From CAWHJB01 sp963698715 (lineage in GTDB: Bacteria > Chloroflexota > Anaerolineae > Anaerolineales > UBA4823), in NCBI GenBank assembly GCA_963698715.1, contig CAVORW010000001.1, forward strand, positions 741,231-805,230: a stretch of DNA of 64,000 nucleotides, read 5' to 3'. Below are positions 1 to 7,990 of the stretch, piece after piece. The translations under genes and the position numbers were made by a program. Each line of letters starts with the position of its first letter. The stretch's first letter is position 1. The notes under the pieces were generated by a model. That model made no database searches, had not been told where the DNA came from, and saw only the letters and a program-made list of their open reading frames with translations.

Positions 1-54
1 CAGAATATGGAAATAACAAAGATCAGCCATTTCTCCATCTTGCACCCTTACCCT

Positions 55-509
55 TTAGGCGGCGAAATGCGTGCCCGTTTCTCCAGACAGCGCCCGCAGC
101 ATATTCCCCGGATTGGTGATCAGCGCCTGCTTTCCGCCGCGCTCCGATTCCCAGCCATTGAACTCGATACTTCGGAGTTGAAGCTGTTCATGCTGTTGGT
201 AACTTTGCTGAAAGTAAATATCGAGTTCCTCCCAAGTATAGGCCACAAATTCCCCGATTGAGTATCAGAAGAAAGGGGCCGCATTTTTCGCCCAAAGTAC
301 TCATCTACGACATTGGGATTGCTCCGACCTATGGCATCCAACATTTCGCTGATGTGACCAGTGATGTCTTCAGGACTACATCCGACTGGCACTCCATCCG
401 CTTGGCCGGTTAGTACGAACTCTGGATTAGCCTCCTGAGGGTGCGCCGTGGAATTGCAGGTGGTTGCCAGGAAAAGCAACACCGTTGTTACTCGAATCAA
501 GAGCTTCAT
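55..509 (-). pseudogene. Small exported protein, frameshifted
   Basis: An open frame from 509 (start MKLLIRVTTVLLFLATTC) begins with a hydrophobic signal-peptide-like segment and reads about 75 residues of sensible sequence. Near 265-280 the natural continuation moves to another frame, which carries EFVAYTWEELDIYFQQSY and ends at the TAA at 55. One indel would join both parts into a protein of about 150 residues. The first frame continues to 120 only as low-complexity Ser/Asn sequence. No family was recognised. The cause may be a real mutation or a sequence error. Confidence 0.5.
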
Positions 510-585
510 TCTTCAACGGCCCTGACCAACAGCCCGACATTTCGGTTCAGCCACGGCCGACGGCGCCATCGGTTGCAAGCGCTGG

Positions 586-1332
586 TCAGGCTGCCTTAAG
601 CCTTTGTACATAATCATCTCGCTCGTTATCGGGAAAGTATTTCAGTGTGTTCCTGATGGATTCAACAGAAAAACTTCCAAGATGGCCCTCTACAAAATCT
701 TTGACCCCCTGCTTATCATGCTTGGAAAGATCGCGTAATATCCAGCCAACAGCCGTTTTCGCAAACCTTTCATCCCGTTGTATCAAATCCTGGCAAGATT
801 TATAAATCAAAGGGTAATAGCGGTTATCTGCTGAAACAGGCACAAAGGCAACTACTGATGAGCGCGCTTGCCAAAGATTTTCAGCCTGGCTCCATGCTGA
901 CACTACCTCCGCACATGCCAGGTCATTCTTAGCGATCGTGGGTCCTAATACTCGCACACAAAACCAGTCGCATGTATTCCAGTCGTAAATCAGTCTGTTC
1001 AGATAAAGTTGTTCATACTTCTTTAACAGAGCCTTCCATTCGAACTGGTCATACAGGTATTCTTGTAGGAATAGAATGCCTGCCAGCTTATCTTCAGCGA
1101 TAGCGGATTCGAAAAGCCGTAGCGCAATCAGCAGTTGATCTTGAGTATCCCACTTTGCGATGCCGAATTCATCGCGCCAAAGTGCCAGTTGATTCCGGAT
1201 TTCTGGTATCCCTACCCCCCTGAACAGAATGACATGGCGAAGATACTTTTCCCACCAGTCTTTTGTTTTTTTGGAAGCTACCTGGCCTAGGGATGCCTGC
1301 AAGTGACCGATAAGTTGATCTTGGGTTTCCAT
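586..1332 (-). CDS. DNA alkylation repair protein, AlkD-like HEAT-repeat family
   Basis: About 248 residues. The sequence is all-helical and ends with the typical AlkD-family pattern FAKTAVGWILRDLSKHD followed by a VKDF segment. Family members are DNA glycosylases that excise alkylated bases from DNA in the cytoplasm. The frame stays open upstream to 1449, but those residues are low-complexity and overlap the preceding gene, so the ATG at 1332 (METQDQLIGHL) is preferred; it lies 23 bp after the stop of the upstream gene. The two probably form an operon. Assignment rests on recognised motifs and was not searched. Confidence 0.8.
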   Translation of the reverse strand: METQDQLIGHLQASLGQVASKKTKDWWEKYLRHVILFRGVGIPEIRNQLALWRDEFGIAKWDTQDQLLIALRLFESAIAEDKLAGILFLQEYLYDQFEWKALLKKYEQLYLNRLIYDWNTCDWFCVRVLGPTIAKNDLACAEVVSAWSQAENLWQARSSVVAFVPVSADNRYYPLIYKSCQDLIQRDERFAKTAVGWILRDLSKHDKQGVKDFVEGHLGSFSVESIRNTLKYFPDNERDDYVQRLKAA

Positions 1333-1355
1333 TCGGTAACTAAGGCGCGGTTTAC

Positions 1356-1649
1356 TCAGGCAACCCGATGCCAGCGCAATGGTTTGGTGGCTTCTCGAAT
1401 CAGAGTTCCCTTCGCCTCTTGATCCAGCTGCACGGTCTTCGACCACCATCCTGCCTTCGCACCGCCAGGGAACAAATCCTCCGGGAGGTATGGAATTACC
1501 GCCTCCCGGATCTCAGTCTGTGTCAAGCCGGGCGGCTTGGTTGGGAGAACTTTCCACATTGCATGTTGCATTGCATCATACATTGCCTTGCTGACCCGGG
1601 TTGTATTTCCTGGAACATTCACGTTTTCTACAACAATTTTCTCTTCCAT
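1356..1649 (-). CDS. Conserved small protein, DUF6958-like
   Basis: 97 residues. It contains the segments VENVNVPGNTTRVSKAMYDAM, LTQTEIREAVIPYLPEDLFP and a basic C-terminus TKPLRWHR, which I recall from a small conserved family of unknown function (DUF6958). The first half resembles a short winged-helix or DNA-associated module, but this is only an impression. It ends 23 bp before the alkD-like gene on the same strand, so the two are likely cotranscribed and may act together in alkylation or stress response. The family label is from memory. Confidence 0.7.
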   Translation of the reverse strand: MEEKIVVENVNVPGNTTRVSKAMYDAMQHAMWKVLPTKPPGLTQTEIREAVIPYLPEDLFPGGAKAGWWSKTVQLDQEAKGTLIREATKPLRWHRVA

Positions 1650-1811
1650 AGTTCTTCTCCATCTCTATCTACTTAAGGGCCAACCCACCGACCGCCTGTT
1701 TGAACAAGAGAACAATAATCCAATACTCGATTTTCTTGATTGTCAATCCATACATAATCCGTTAACAGTCAGGTCGAGTGAGTAATGGGCTGCGCATGTC
1801 TCTTTTTAAGG

Positions 1812-2255
1812 TTAATTTTCAACAAAGCCGTTATCCCACTGCCGAGTCACATCGTGATTGCGTAGGTCTACTCCAAACTCGACCACTGCTTTTAGGTTCA
1901 TCAGAACGGATACCCATCCTGCAATGACTTCCGTACGGTCTTGTATGGGAACGCCTGCGTCTGTCAGGCTGAGAATAGTGCCACCTTCGCCGTCTTCTTC
2001 GAGTGTGAAAGCTGTTATTGAATTGCCGAAATATTGCACGACATATTTCTTGGGCGGAATTGATTCAAGAATGTGCGCATCCCACGTCATCTGGTTTGGG
2101 AACACAAAATGGATGACCCCGTTGGTCTCCATCGCAGATTCAGCCCAAAAGCTTGCGCGGCCGGCGTCAGTGGACAGGGCCTGGAAGACCCTCGTGTTTG
2201 GCATTTTCAGATAAAGGCGCCAACGGATTAGGTTGGGATCGTCTTGAAAGCTCAT
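1812..2255 (-). CDS. SRPBCC (AHSA1-like) domain protein
   Basis: 147 residues of the START/Bet v1-like SRPBCC fold. It begins with an R-W-x-L-Y-L-K strand, followed by the TRVFQALSTDAGRASFW helix and a VIHFVFPNQMTWDAHILE strand pair, and ends with a long helix at about residues 114-135. Members bind hydrophobic ligands or act as stress-related accessory proteins; the ligand cannot be read from the sequence. Its ATG overlaps the TGA of the DinB gene by 4 bp (ATGA), which indicates translational coupling. Confidence 0.82.
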   Translation of the reverse strand: MSFQDDPNLIRWRLYLKMPNTRVFQALSTDAGRASFWAESAMETNGVIHFVFPNQMTWDAHILESIPPKKYVVQYFGNSITAFTLEEDGEGGTILSLTDAGVPIQDRTEVIAGWVSVLMNLKAVVEFGVDLRNHDVTRQWDNGFVEN

Positions 2256-2743
2256 AATCTTCCACTTGCGTCAAAATATGACCAACCATCCAATTCGGGG
2301 GGGTGTATTCCCAGTTGTGTCATAATCGCCATGATCTGGGCACGATGTTCGGTGGCGTGGTTGATCGCTTGGGTGAGGAGGATGGTTTTTGGCACATCCC
2401 GCGGCGTGCCATCCCAGTCAACTTGTACTATTTCTTCAACTTGTATCTTGGGCGCCCACTCAACCAGGCCGGAGCCACTTGTTCGCGCCGAGTTAGTCAT
2501 TTCTGTAATTGTCATTGGCGGTGCATCTTTCGGGCGTCGATATGGTTGACCGGTGCTGATGCGCGAAAGGTACGATCGTTCTGCCGTGACGATGTGCTGT
2601 AAAGTATCTTGAATGGAGCCATAGGTTCCGACAGTGGTAGCATTTCGTTGATCATCTGTCAACCCGGCGCATATTTCCAGCAGGTGTGAATTTGCCCACA
2701 GATTGTGACGAAAGAGGGTCGTGAGGGTGTCGGTAGGTTTCAT
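2252..2743 (-). CDS. DinB family protein (putative metal-dependent hydrolase/thiol transferase)
   Basis: About 163 residues of the DinB/YfiT four-helix bundle. The metal-binding histidines fit the pattern LQHIVTAERSYL near residue 50 and INHATEHRAQIM near residue 136. DinB proteins bind divalent metal and include thiol-dependent transferases; the substrate here is unknown. Two ATGs are possible; the one at 2743 is chosen because GGGAG lies 6-7 nt upstream. Its start overlaps the stop of the small membrane ORF upstream, and its stop overlaps the SRPBCC start. A second DinB gene lies at 19.7 kb. Confidence 0.85.
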   Translation of the reverse strand: MKPTDTLTTLFRHNLWANSHLLEICAGLTDDQRNATTVGTYGSIQDTLQHIVTAERSYLSRISTGQPYRRPKDAPPMTITEMTNSARTSGSGLVEWAPKIQVEEIVQVDWDGTPRDVPKTILLTQAINHATEHRAQIMAIMTQLGIHPPELDGWSYFDASGRL

Positions 2744-2991
2744 AATATCTCCCATTTTTTCCTTATCGTGACCGTCGGGGCACGCGCTTCACCACGATAG
2801 AGCAGAGCCTGGAATGGCGCAATCGCAAAAAAAAATTGAAATAGTCCAGCCACCAAACCACCGATCACGTAGATCCATAGCAAATTCGTTCCCCAATAAT
2901 TCTGGTGAGTGTCCCTCACAGATAAATCCTGCAGGCGTACGTCTTCCAACACTGGCTGAGCAAGCATGCGCATTGCACCGCTGTGGTACAC
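2740..2991 (-). CDS. Small membrane protein, unrecognised
   Basis: 83 residues with one or two hydrophobic segments (LLWIYVIGGLVAGLFQFFF, then a short second one) and a basic tail. The start is GTG at 2991, 9 bp after the stop of the upstream DUF6855-like gene. The stop overlaps the DinB ATG as ATGA. That linkage is the main argument that it is translated. It could instead be the C-terminal remnant of a larger membrane protein. No family was recognised. Confidence 0.4.
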   Translation of the reverse strand: MYHSGAMRMLAQPVLEDVRLQDLSVRDTHQNYWGTNLLWIYVIGGLVAGLFQFFFAIAPFQALLYRGEARAPTVTIRKKWEIL

Positions 2992-3000
2992 GTTGCCAGA

Positions 3001-3408
3001 TTATTTTGCCCGCATACGGTTGTTCTTCGGATTGTGCTCAAGCTCGCATAGACCGAGGGCTTCCATCAGGGGTGGGACGTAAACCCCAAATCGGCCGCGC
3101 AGACCCTTCTTCAATCCATACCACCCTTTGACTGGATTAGACGATGACCTTCCCCAGGCTTCAACCGTCCCTTCCTTGGCAGGCTTTTGTTCGTCTGCAC
3201 CACCGAGTTCAACCCAGTCGCCAGCTTCCTTTAGCATGGCGTAGAGATCATCGATGCAGCGGGCATCATAGAGAAGAACCGTATTACCCACAGTGCATAC
3301 CAGGACCTGCAAGCCATCTTTGTAATCGACGTGCATCATGTATTCTGAGGTCCCAGGAGGGGTCTTGAGGACCCAGGGATTTTCCTTTGTGCGGTCAAGC
3401 ATGGCCAT
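3001..3408 (-). CDS. Conserved protein, DUF6855-like
   Basis: 135 residues. The segments TKENPWVLKTPPGTSEYMM, CIDDLYAMLKEAGDW and AKEGTVEAWGRSSSNPVKGW match a small conserved family I recall as DUF6855. Its function is unknown. It is soluble, with no signal peptide. It is first in a tightly packed minus-strand set (small membrane ORF, DinB, SRPBCC) and is divergently placed from the marR operon across a 275 bp spacer. The name is given from memory; the reading frame itself is secure. Confidence 0.7.
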   Translation of the reverse strand: MAMLDRTKENPWVLKTPPGTSEYMMHVDYKDGLQVLVCTVGNTVLLYDARCIDDLYAMLKEAGDWVELGGADEQKPAKEGTVEAWGRSSSNPVKGWYGLKKGLRGRFGVYVPPLMEALGLCELEHNPKNNRMRAK

Positions 3409-3683
3409 TTTTAACTTCTCCTTTTCTACACAGGTTGTACTGCCATTTTGGACAGCTTAATACTTTTTCATCAGATATTATCCGTCTAGAATGACAGACA
3501 ATAACCACCCATTTTCGACCTAATTACCCCTGAATTATATCAAATTCTACCCGTCAACCAATTTCTTCGTCTTATCGGCTGAATTGGCTTCTTTGGCTGA
3601 TAGATTAGCGGCTAAAGACTTGACAACCTGGCTTATATGAATTATTATTTCTGATATCGTAATATTGGAATGTCGAAATAATT
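3409..3683 (+). promoter_or_regulatory. Divergent intergenic region with marR-operon promoter and dyad
   Basis: No gene seen. On the plus strand a -35 box TTGACA (3620-3625) and a -10-like TATTAT (3643-3648) are separated by 17 bp, the best sigma-70-type promoter in this part of the window. Overlapping and following the -10 is an inverted repeat with half-sites TTATTTC (about 3645-3651) and GAAATAA (3675-3681). It ends at the marR start, a position typical of a MarR autorepression operator. The minus-strand genes from 3408 must also start from here, but no clear boxes were found for them. Confidence 0.6.
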
Positions 3684-4142
3684 ATGCCAACTCACTTCTC
3701 TGGAACTCCCGCTGAAACACGCACATTGGACACGTTCATCAAGCTGACCCGCTGTACGAACACCTTGCTGTCGCGGCTGGCGGAAAGAGCAACCATCGAT
3801 GACTTAACTCCATCCCGGTTTGCTGTGTTGGAGGCTCTCTACCATCTCGGCACAATGACACATGGTGAAATAAGTCGTAAGGTGCTCAAAAGCATCAGTG
3901 ATATCACCACCGTGATTGATAACCTGGAACGAGACGGGTTTGTCCGCCGTGAGCGAGATGCACAAGACCGTAGAGTGATTCATGTCCACATAACGGAAAC
4001 CGGTATGGCAAAATTGGAATCGGTACTTCCCCAGCATGTGGCTGCACTGGTCGAGGAGTTCAGCGTCTTATCCGAAAGTGAGCAGGAAACTCTTGCCTTT
4101 TTATGCCGTAAGTTGGGCAAGGGAAAGGAGAGTGTCAAGTGA
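3684..4142 (+). CDS. MarR family transcriptional regulator
   Basis: 152 residues with the MarR winged-helix core: recognition region ISDITTVIDNLERDGFVRR at about 72-90, then the wing motif DAQDRRVIHVHITETG. Members are dimeric repressors released by small phenolic or oxidant ligands. Being first in a four-gene operon behind a dyad-bearing promoter, it probably controls itself plus the downstream luciferase-like, NmrA and PPOX genes, which suggests a redox or electrophile response. Its stop overlaps the next gene's GTG start by 4 bp. Confidence 0.9.
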   Translation: MPTHFSGTPAETRTLDTFIKLTRCTNTLLSRLAERATIDDLTPSRFAVLEALYHLGTMTHGEISRKVLKSISDITTVIDNLERDGFVRRERDAQDRRVIHVHITETGMAKLESVLPQHVAALVEEFSVLSESEQETLAFLCRKLGKGKESVK

Positions 4143-4492
4143 CGTTGTTAGGCGCGCAGGAAAGGATAACCCGTGCCGTATCCGCCTGGGAAGGTGTGAC
4201 AGTTCAGCCGCACCGCTTTGGCGGTGTGGAATATGTGATCGGCAGGCGTGAGATTGGGCATATCCATGGAGACCACCTGGTCGATATTCCCTTTCCAAAG
4301 AAAGTGCGTGATGAGATTGTGCAGGCCGGTCGGGCACAAGCGCATCATATTCTGCCAGAATCGGGCTGGATTAGCTTTTACCTGCGCCAGCCGGAGGATG
4401 TGGGGCAAGCGATTGCCTTGCTCTCGGAAAATTATCAAATTGCTCGCAAGCAAAAACTGGCTTCCTCAGAGAAGAATATGGTTGAGGTTTAA
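4139..4492 (+). CDS. Luciferase-like domain protein (DUF5519 family)
   Basis: 117 residues. The segments HIHGDHLVDIPFP, VRDEIVQAGRAQAHHILPE and SGWISFYLR are those of the small 'luciferase domain' (DUF5519) family, named from fungal homologues with no proven enzymatic role in bacteria. The GTG start lies inside the marR stop codon (GTGA overlap), so translation is coupled. It has no signal peptide or membrane segment. Family assignment is good; function is unknown. Confidence 0.8.
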   Translation: MTLLGAQERITRAVSAWEGVTVQPHRFGGVEYVIGRREIGHIHGDHLVDIPFPKKVRDEIVQAGRAQAHHILPESGWISFYLRQPEDVGQAIALLSENYQIARKQKLASSEKNMVEV

Positions 4493-4538
4493 CTCAAGGA
4501 TAGTTCCAATTACTGGTATTAGAAAAGGAGATACGACA

Positions 4539-5435
4539 ATGAACAATCGAATCATCGCTGTAACGGGTGCGACCGGCCAACAAGGCGGTAAAGTTGCAAA
4601 CAGCTTGTTAGCGCAGGGTTGGAGCGTGCGTGCGCTTACCCGAGACGCCAACAAGCCAGCCGCGCAGGCATTGGCGGACGCGGGAGCTGAAGTTGTGCCT
4701 GGCGATATGGACAAACGCCTCGAGCTCGAGGCGGCCTTCAAGGGAGTATATGGCGTCTTCAGCGTACAGAATTTCTGGTTACCCACTGTAGGCTACGAGG
4801 GTGAGATCCGCCAGGGCAAAGCCGTGGCAGATGCTGCCAAAGCCGCCAATGTTAAGCACCTCGTTTATTCCTCGGTGGGTGCCGCTCATCGCGGCATGGG
4901 ACAGAAGCACTTCGAAAGCAAGTGGATCATCGAACAGTATATCCAATCGCTGGGTCTGCCTTACACGATCCTGCGTCCGGTGGCCTTTATGGAAAATTAC
5001 AACTGGACTCGTGCGCATATCCTCAGTGGGACCTTTCAGGGTTTCGGTTTGCGACCTGACAAATCTTTACAGCTTGTTGCTACGGATGATATCGGTGTTT
5101 TTGCCGAGCTGGCCTTTGCAAACCCTGAGCAATACCTCGGGAAGACAATAGAATTAGCTGGTGATGAGTTGACTGAAACTCAGATCGCAGAAGTCTTTTC
5201 GAAAGTTATCGGCCGCCCGGTGAAAACGCTGGGGCCACAGATGCCCCAAGGTGCGGCGCCGACCGAAGAACAGATCGCTATGTTTAACTTTTTTAACGGA
5301 GTGGGCTACGACGCCGATATCCCCGCTCTGCGCCGCCTTTATCCTGGACTGCAAAATCTGGAGCAGTTTCTACGCCGCAACGGATGGGAGAATCAACAGC
5401 CCATTCCCATCCCTGAAACGAGCAGCTGGGCTTGA
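4539..5435 (+). CDS. NmrA/HSCARG-like NAD(P)-binding protein
   Basis: 298 residues of the atypical SDR/NmrA family. The N-terminal dinucleotide motif TGATGQQGGKVA lies at residues 8-19; VKHLVYSSVGAAHRG follows at the usual strand-5 position and LGLPYTILRPVAFMENY is typical of the family. Members sense or use NADPH and often work in redox regulation or quinone reduction. The ATG at 4539 is chosen over longer options because AGGAG lies 8 nt upstream. Together with the MarR and PPOX genes it points to a redox-responsive operon. Confidence 0.88.
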   Translation: MNNRIIAVTGATGQQGGKVANSLLAQGWSVRALTRDANKPAAQALADAGAEVVPGDMDKRLELEAAFKGVYGVFSVQNFWLPTVGYEGEIRQGKAVADAAKAANVKHLVYSSVGAAHRGMGQKHFESKWIIEQYIQSLGLPYTILRPVAFMENYNWTRAHILSGTFQGFGLRPDKSLQLVATDDIGVFAELAFANPEQYLGKTIELAGDELTETQIAEVFSKVIGRPVKTLGPQMPQGAAPTEEQIAMFNFFNGVGYDADIPALRRLYPGLQNLEQFLRRNGWENQQPIPIPETSSWA

Positions 5436-5447
5436 CATTAAGATTGT

Positions 5448-5503
5448 GGGGTGATCGTCCTGGGCCATACCCGATTAACTGGTATGCCTGAGACGGTCAC
5501 CCC
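5448..5503 (+). other. Long inverted repeat between the NmrA and PPOX genes
   Basis: GGGGTGATCGTC at 5448-5459 pairs with GACGGTCACCCC at 5492-5503 with one G-U pair. An inner stem near CCATACC / GGTATG extends it. No U-tract follows, so it is not a standard terminator. It may be an intra-operon processing or stabilising hairpin, or the trace of a small inverted-repeat element. Confidence 0.5.
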
Positions 5504-5523
5504 AGGAGTTCAATACAAAATAT

Positions 5524-5916
5524 ATGTTGACGCAAAAAGAGATCGACTACATCAATTCACAACATCTGGCCCGCCTGGCAACCGCCTCGCAAGCCGGTCA
5601 GCCGGATGTCGCCCCGGTGGGGTTCCGGTTCGATAGTGAGAAGTTTGTTATCACCGGATTCGATATCACCAAAACTTTCAAGTACAAGAATGTGAAGGCA
5701 GGCAATCCATTGGTTTCGCTGGTAATTGATGACCTGGCCTCTGTCCAGCCCTGGGTGGCGCGTGGGGTAAAAATCCATGGCTCAGCTGAAATTTTCGAAT
5801 CGGATGGTCGCGCCATGCTGGTCATAACCCCGCAGCGTTTGTGGAGCTGGGGTGTTGACGATGTTGCATTCAAAGATGGCAAACCGGTAAGCCGGAAGGC
5901 AAAGCGCGAAACCTAG
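5524..5916 (+). CDS. PPOX-class (pyridoxamine 5'-phosphate oxidase-like) flavin/F420-binding protein
   Basis: 130 residues of the split-barrel flavin-binding fold. It begins with ARLATASQAGQPDVAPVGF, the family's first beta-hairpin, and then has FDITKTFKYKNVKAG, which matches actinobacterial/Chloroflexi F420-dependent PPOX proteins (TIGR04023-like). Likely an F420- or FMN-dependent reductase or a cofactor-binding stress protein. The ATG at 5524 has only a distant AGGAG (15 nt), so it may depend on the hairpin upstream or on coupling. It is last in the marR operon. Confidence 0.78.
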   Translation: MLTQKEIDYINSQHLARLATASQAGQPDVAPVGFRFDSEKFVITGFDITKTFKYKNVKAGNPLVSLVIDDLASVQPWVARGVKIHGSAEIFESDGRAMLVITPQRLWSWGVDDVAFKDGKPVSRKAKRET

Positions 5917-5942
5917 TTATTAAGCCTCGCTCCGAGGACATA

Positions 5943-6161
5943 TCGAAGGTTTGGATATAAGCCCCTCCCGATTTTGATGTGCTCTTCCAGTTGTTGAACA
6001 ACCTGCGCGTGGATGAGCAACGGCGCTTCTGGATCGCCTATCCTGAGGCAGATGAGGATGATTGTGACATAAGGGAAGATTTGGGACAGATGGCGATGGA
6101 AGTCAAAATCGCCTTTCCGATGTCCCACAATGTCTTGACGAGAGCAGATGAGTATATATAA
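5943..6161 (+). pseudogene. Recombinase C-terminal relic (copy 1)
   Basis: Reading this frame through a TAA at 5958-5960 gives VWI*APPDFDVLFQLL, then RRFWIAYPEADEDDCDI and a tail ADEYI. The same order occurs at 48.7-48.96 kb (RPDYEPLFSIL, RRFWIESF, AEEYIK). I read both as the extreme C-terminus of a serine-recombinase-type protein. This copy has lost everything upstream of about the last 75 residues. It begins just after the PPOX stop, so the PPOX operon abuts the relic. Confidence 0.6.
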
Positions 6162-6164
6162 TAA

Positions 6165-6340
6165 AGGGAATGCACCTTAAAAGTGAGATCGCCCAGCTGG
6201 AACTGAGCGATCTCTGTCGTAAGCCCTCGGTCGGTTAGGACCATGTCACCAAACGATTGAGGCTGGCGATAATGTGCAGCTTTCACTGCTGTGAGGATCT
6301 TCCGACCTGCGGAGAGGGTGGGTCCCCTACCCACGGTGGG
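6165..6340 (+). repeat. Conserved 3' tail of the recombinase relic (copy 1)
   Basis: The 180 bp after the relic match 48960-49140. Both contain a dyad GAGATCGC ... GCGATCTC (here 6185-6192 and 6207-6214) and both end with a GGAGAGGGTGGGTCCCCT block (from about 6310). Spacing between these landmarks is similar and the sequence between them has diverged. This suggests two copies of one element rather than chance similarity. Confidence 0.6.
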
Positions 6341-6354
6341 AATAACTATTAAAC

Positions 6355-6396
6355 AAAGCCTGTATCTTCATACATTTCGAGAAGTACAGGCTTTTT
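6355..6396 (+). terminator. Rho-independent terminator
   Basis: AAAGCCTGTA (6355-6364) pairs perfectly with TACAGGCTTT (6385-6394) across a 20 nt loop, followed by a T run. It would end plus-strand transcripts coming from the marR operon and the relic. Confidence 0.75.
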
Positions 6397-6474
6397 GATA
6401 AAAATCCCCATATTTGTGGGGTTAATGAGACTGACGTGCTGCTTTCTAAAAATATCAGAGCTAAATCTGATTAA

Positions 6475-6594
6475 ACCTTCGAGAAACATGAAGCCAAGTG
6501 GGGTAATTTATACCAGGCCAATGGCGGGAAGCTGTTCGTGGTTTGTGACAACTGCTCCTGCATGCGTAACACCGGCAGCGAGATCAACTACTGA
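6475..6594 (+). pseudogene. Orphan Cys-containing coding fragment
   Basis: This frame has no start codon (a TAA precedes it) yet reads about 39 plausible residues, including LYQANGGKLFVVCDNCSCMR and ending SEINY*. The clustered cysteines suggest a zinc ribbon. It is probably the tail of a lost gene. The remaining sequence from 6595 to the serine hydrolase at 6775 shows nothing. Confidence 0.3.
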
Positions 6595-6774
6595 CTGCGG
6601 AATAGATCGTTGGTTGTATCATTGACCAATCCGGCAAATTTACAGGCTGGAATGTGCGGTAATAGGGATGGTTTTGACCGGAATGATACATGAGGATAAT
6701 GGATGTAGATAGTGTATTCCGTTTGGTTACAAGGATCAAATCAGACGTAAACCGTGGAGCTTCTCTTCTCGCAA

Positions 6775-7962
6775 TTATCTTCTATTCCATGAACGATCAC
6801 GCCAGCAAGAACTTCGCAATCCATGAGCCAAAGGAACGAATCGCTTTATAAAATCATTCATGCTTTTATTCCCGTTGGTTACAATCGCGACCGCGAGCCT
6901 GGTGTGATAATCCCCAAACGCCAGGCAAGAGAAACCGCCGGCATGTCCAAAACACTGCCCTGTATTCCACCAACCAAAATTCGATGGGAAAAGTATCCCA
7001 ACAACAAAGCCTCGGCCTACAGACAATGGTGCCCGAAGGGTGCGATCCCAAGCAAAAACCTGCCGAGTGGTGTATTTCTTAATAATGCTTTCGGAAATTA
7101 ATAGCTTTCCTGAGCGGGTCTTGCCGCCATTCAAGAGGAAATCATAAAAAGCAGCCAGACTCGCAGCATCACTTACCAGGCTGGTCGCAGGATTATTCGC
7201 TTCGAAAAATTCGATAGAGTTTTGCCACTCAAAGTTTTCAGCCACATTTGTTCCCGCCAGCATCACTTTTTCTTTCCCCAACCAGTAGTTAATAGCCAGG
7301 GAATCGATGTTTCTTTCCGCCAACCCAAAACGCAGGGCGGACAGTTGCAGAGGAATCGCCAACTCCTCCGCAAAGAAATCTGGCAAACGCCTTCCATCTA
7401 CCCGCAGCATGATCTCGGACAATATCCAGCCGTATTCCTGGGGATGATAGGCCAGAGTCCCGCGGGGATAGGTGGGAACCGTTTCGATCTGGGCATTCTG
7501 AATTGCTACCCGATCATTCCATAAATGGGGCTTCTTGACGAAATCCGGCATGAGTAAACCTGAGCGGTGGGTCAAGATATCAAGGGTTGTGATGCACTCT
7601 TTGCCGTGACGCCCAAACTCCGGGAAGATTTCGACAATCGGTGCTTCCACATCAAGATACCCTCGATCTTCCAACAGAGCAATACAGATCGCCGCTAGAG
7701 GTTTACCAACGGATAAGACTGGAAACGGCGTATTAGATTCTACAGATACAGGTAGAATCGATTCCTCGGGACGGACCCCGCGTCCAATTCCTAACGAACA
7801 ACTCAGCACTAATTTTCCAGCGCGCCTTATGGCGAGCTGACCGCCGGGGAATGCTCCTGACAAGTGCTGCTTCTTGAACAGGGCTACGACTTTGGCTAAC
7901 TTTATTTCATCGATCCCAACAGAATATGGGTCGGCAGGGGTCTCGTGTGGAAATGCGTTCAT
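6775..7962 (-). CDS. Serine hydrolase, beta-lactamase/EstB-like family
   Basis: About 395 residues of the beta-lactamase-type serine hydrolase family (esterases, D-aminopeptidases, class-C-like). The S-x-x-K catalytic motif appears as LSVGKPLAA at about residue 80. ITTLDILTHRSGLL follows, and the C-terminal GHAGGFS stands at the KTG/HxG position. The start at 7962 (MNAFPHETPADPY) is supported by AGGAAG 6 nt upstream; the longer frame to 8130 runs through the upstream gene and is rejected. No signal peptide is visible, so it is probably cytoplasmic. Confidence 0.87.
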   Translation of the reverse strand: MNAFPHETPADPYSVGIDEIKLAKVVALFKKQHLSGAFPGGQLAIRRAGKLVLSCSLGIGRGVRPEESILPVSVESNTPFPVLSVGKPLAAICIALLEDRGYLDVEAPIVEIFPEFGRHGKECITTLDILTHRSGLLMPDFVKKPHLWNDRVAIQNAQIETVPTYPRGTLAYHPQEYGWILSEIMLRVDGRRLPDFFAEELAIPLQLSALRFGLAERNIDSLAINYWLGKEKVMLAGTNVAENFEWQNSIEFFEANNPATSLVSDAASLAAFYDFLLNGGKTRSGKLLISESIIKKYTTRQVFAWDRTLRAPLSVGRGFVVGILFPSNFGWWNTGQCFGHAGGFSCLAFGDYHTRLAVAIVTNGNKSMNDFIKRFVPLAHGLRSSCWRDRSWNRR

Positions 7963-7990
7963 GATTATCTTCCTCGCGTACATACAAAAT

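Noticed and set aside
1368..1676. Plus-strand frame of about 100 codons opposite the DUF6958-like gene
   Set aside because: The minus-strand gene has recognisable family motifs; the plus frame is Cys/Leu/Ser-rich noise.
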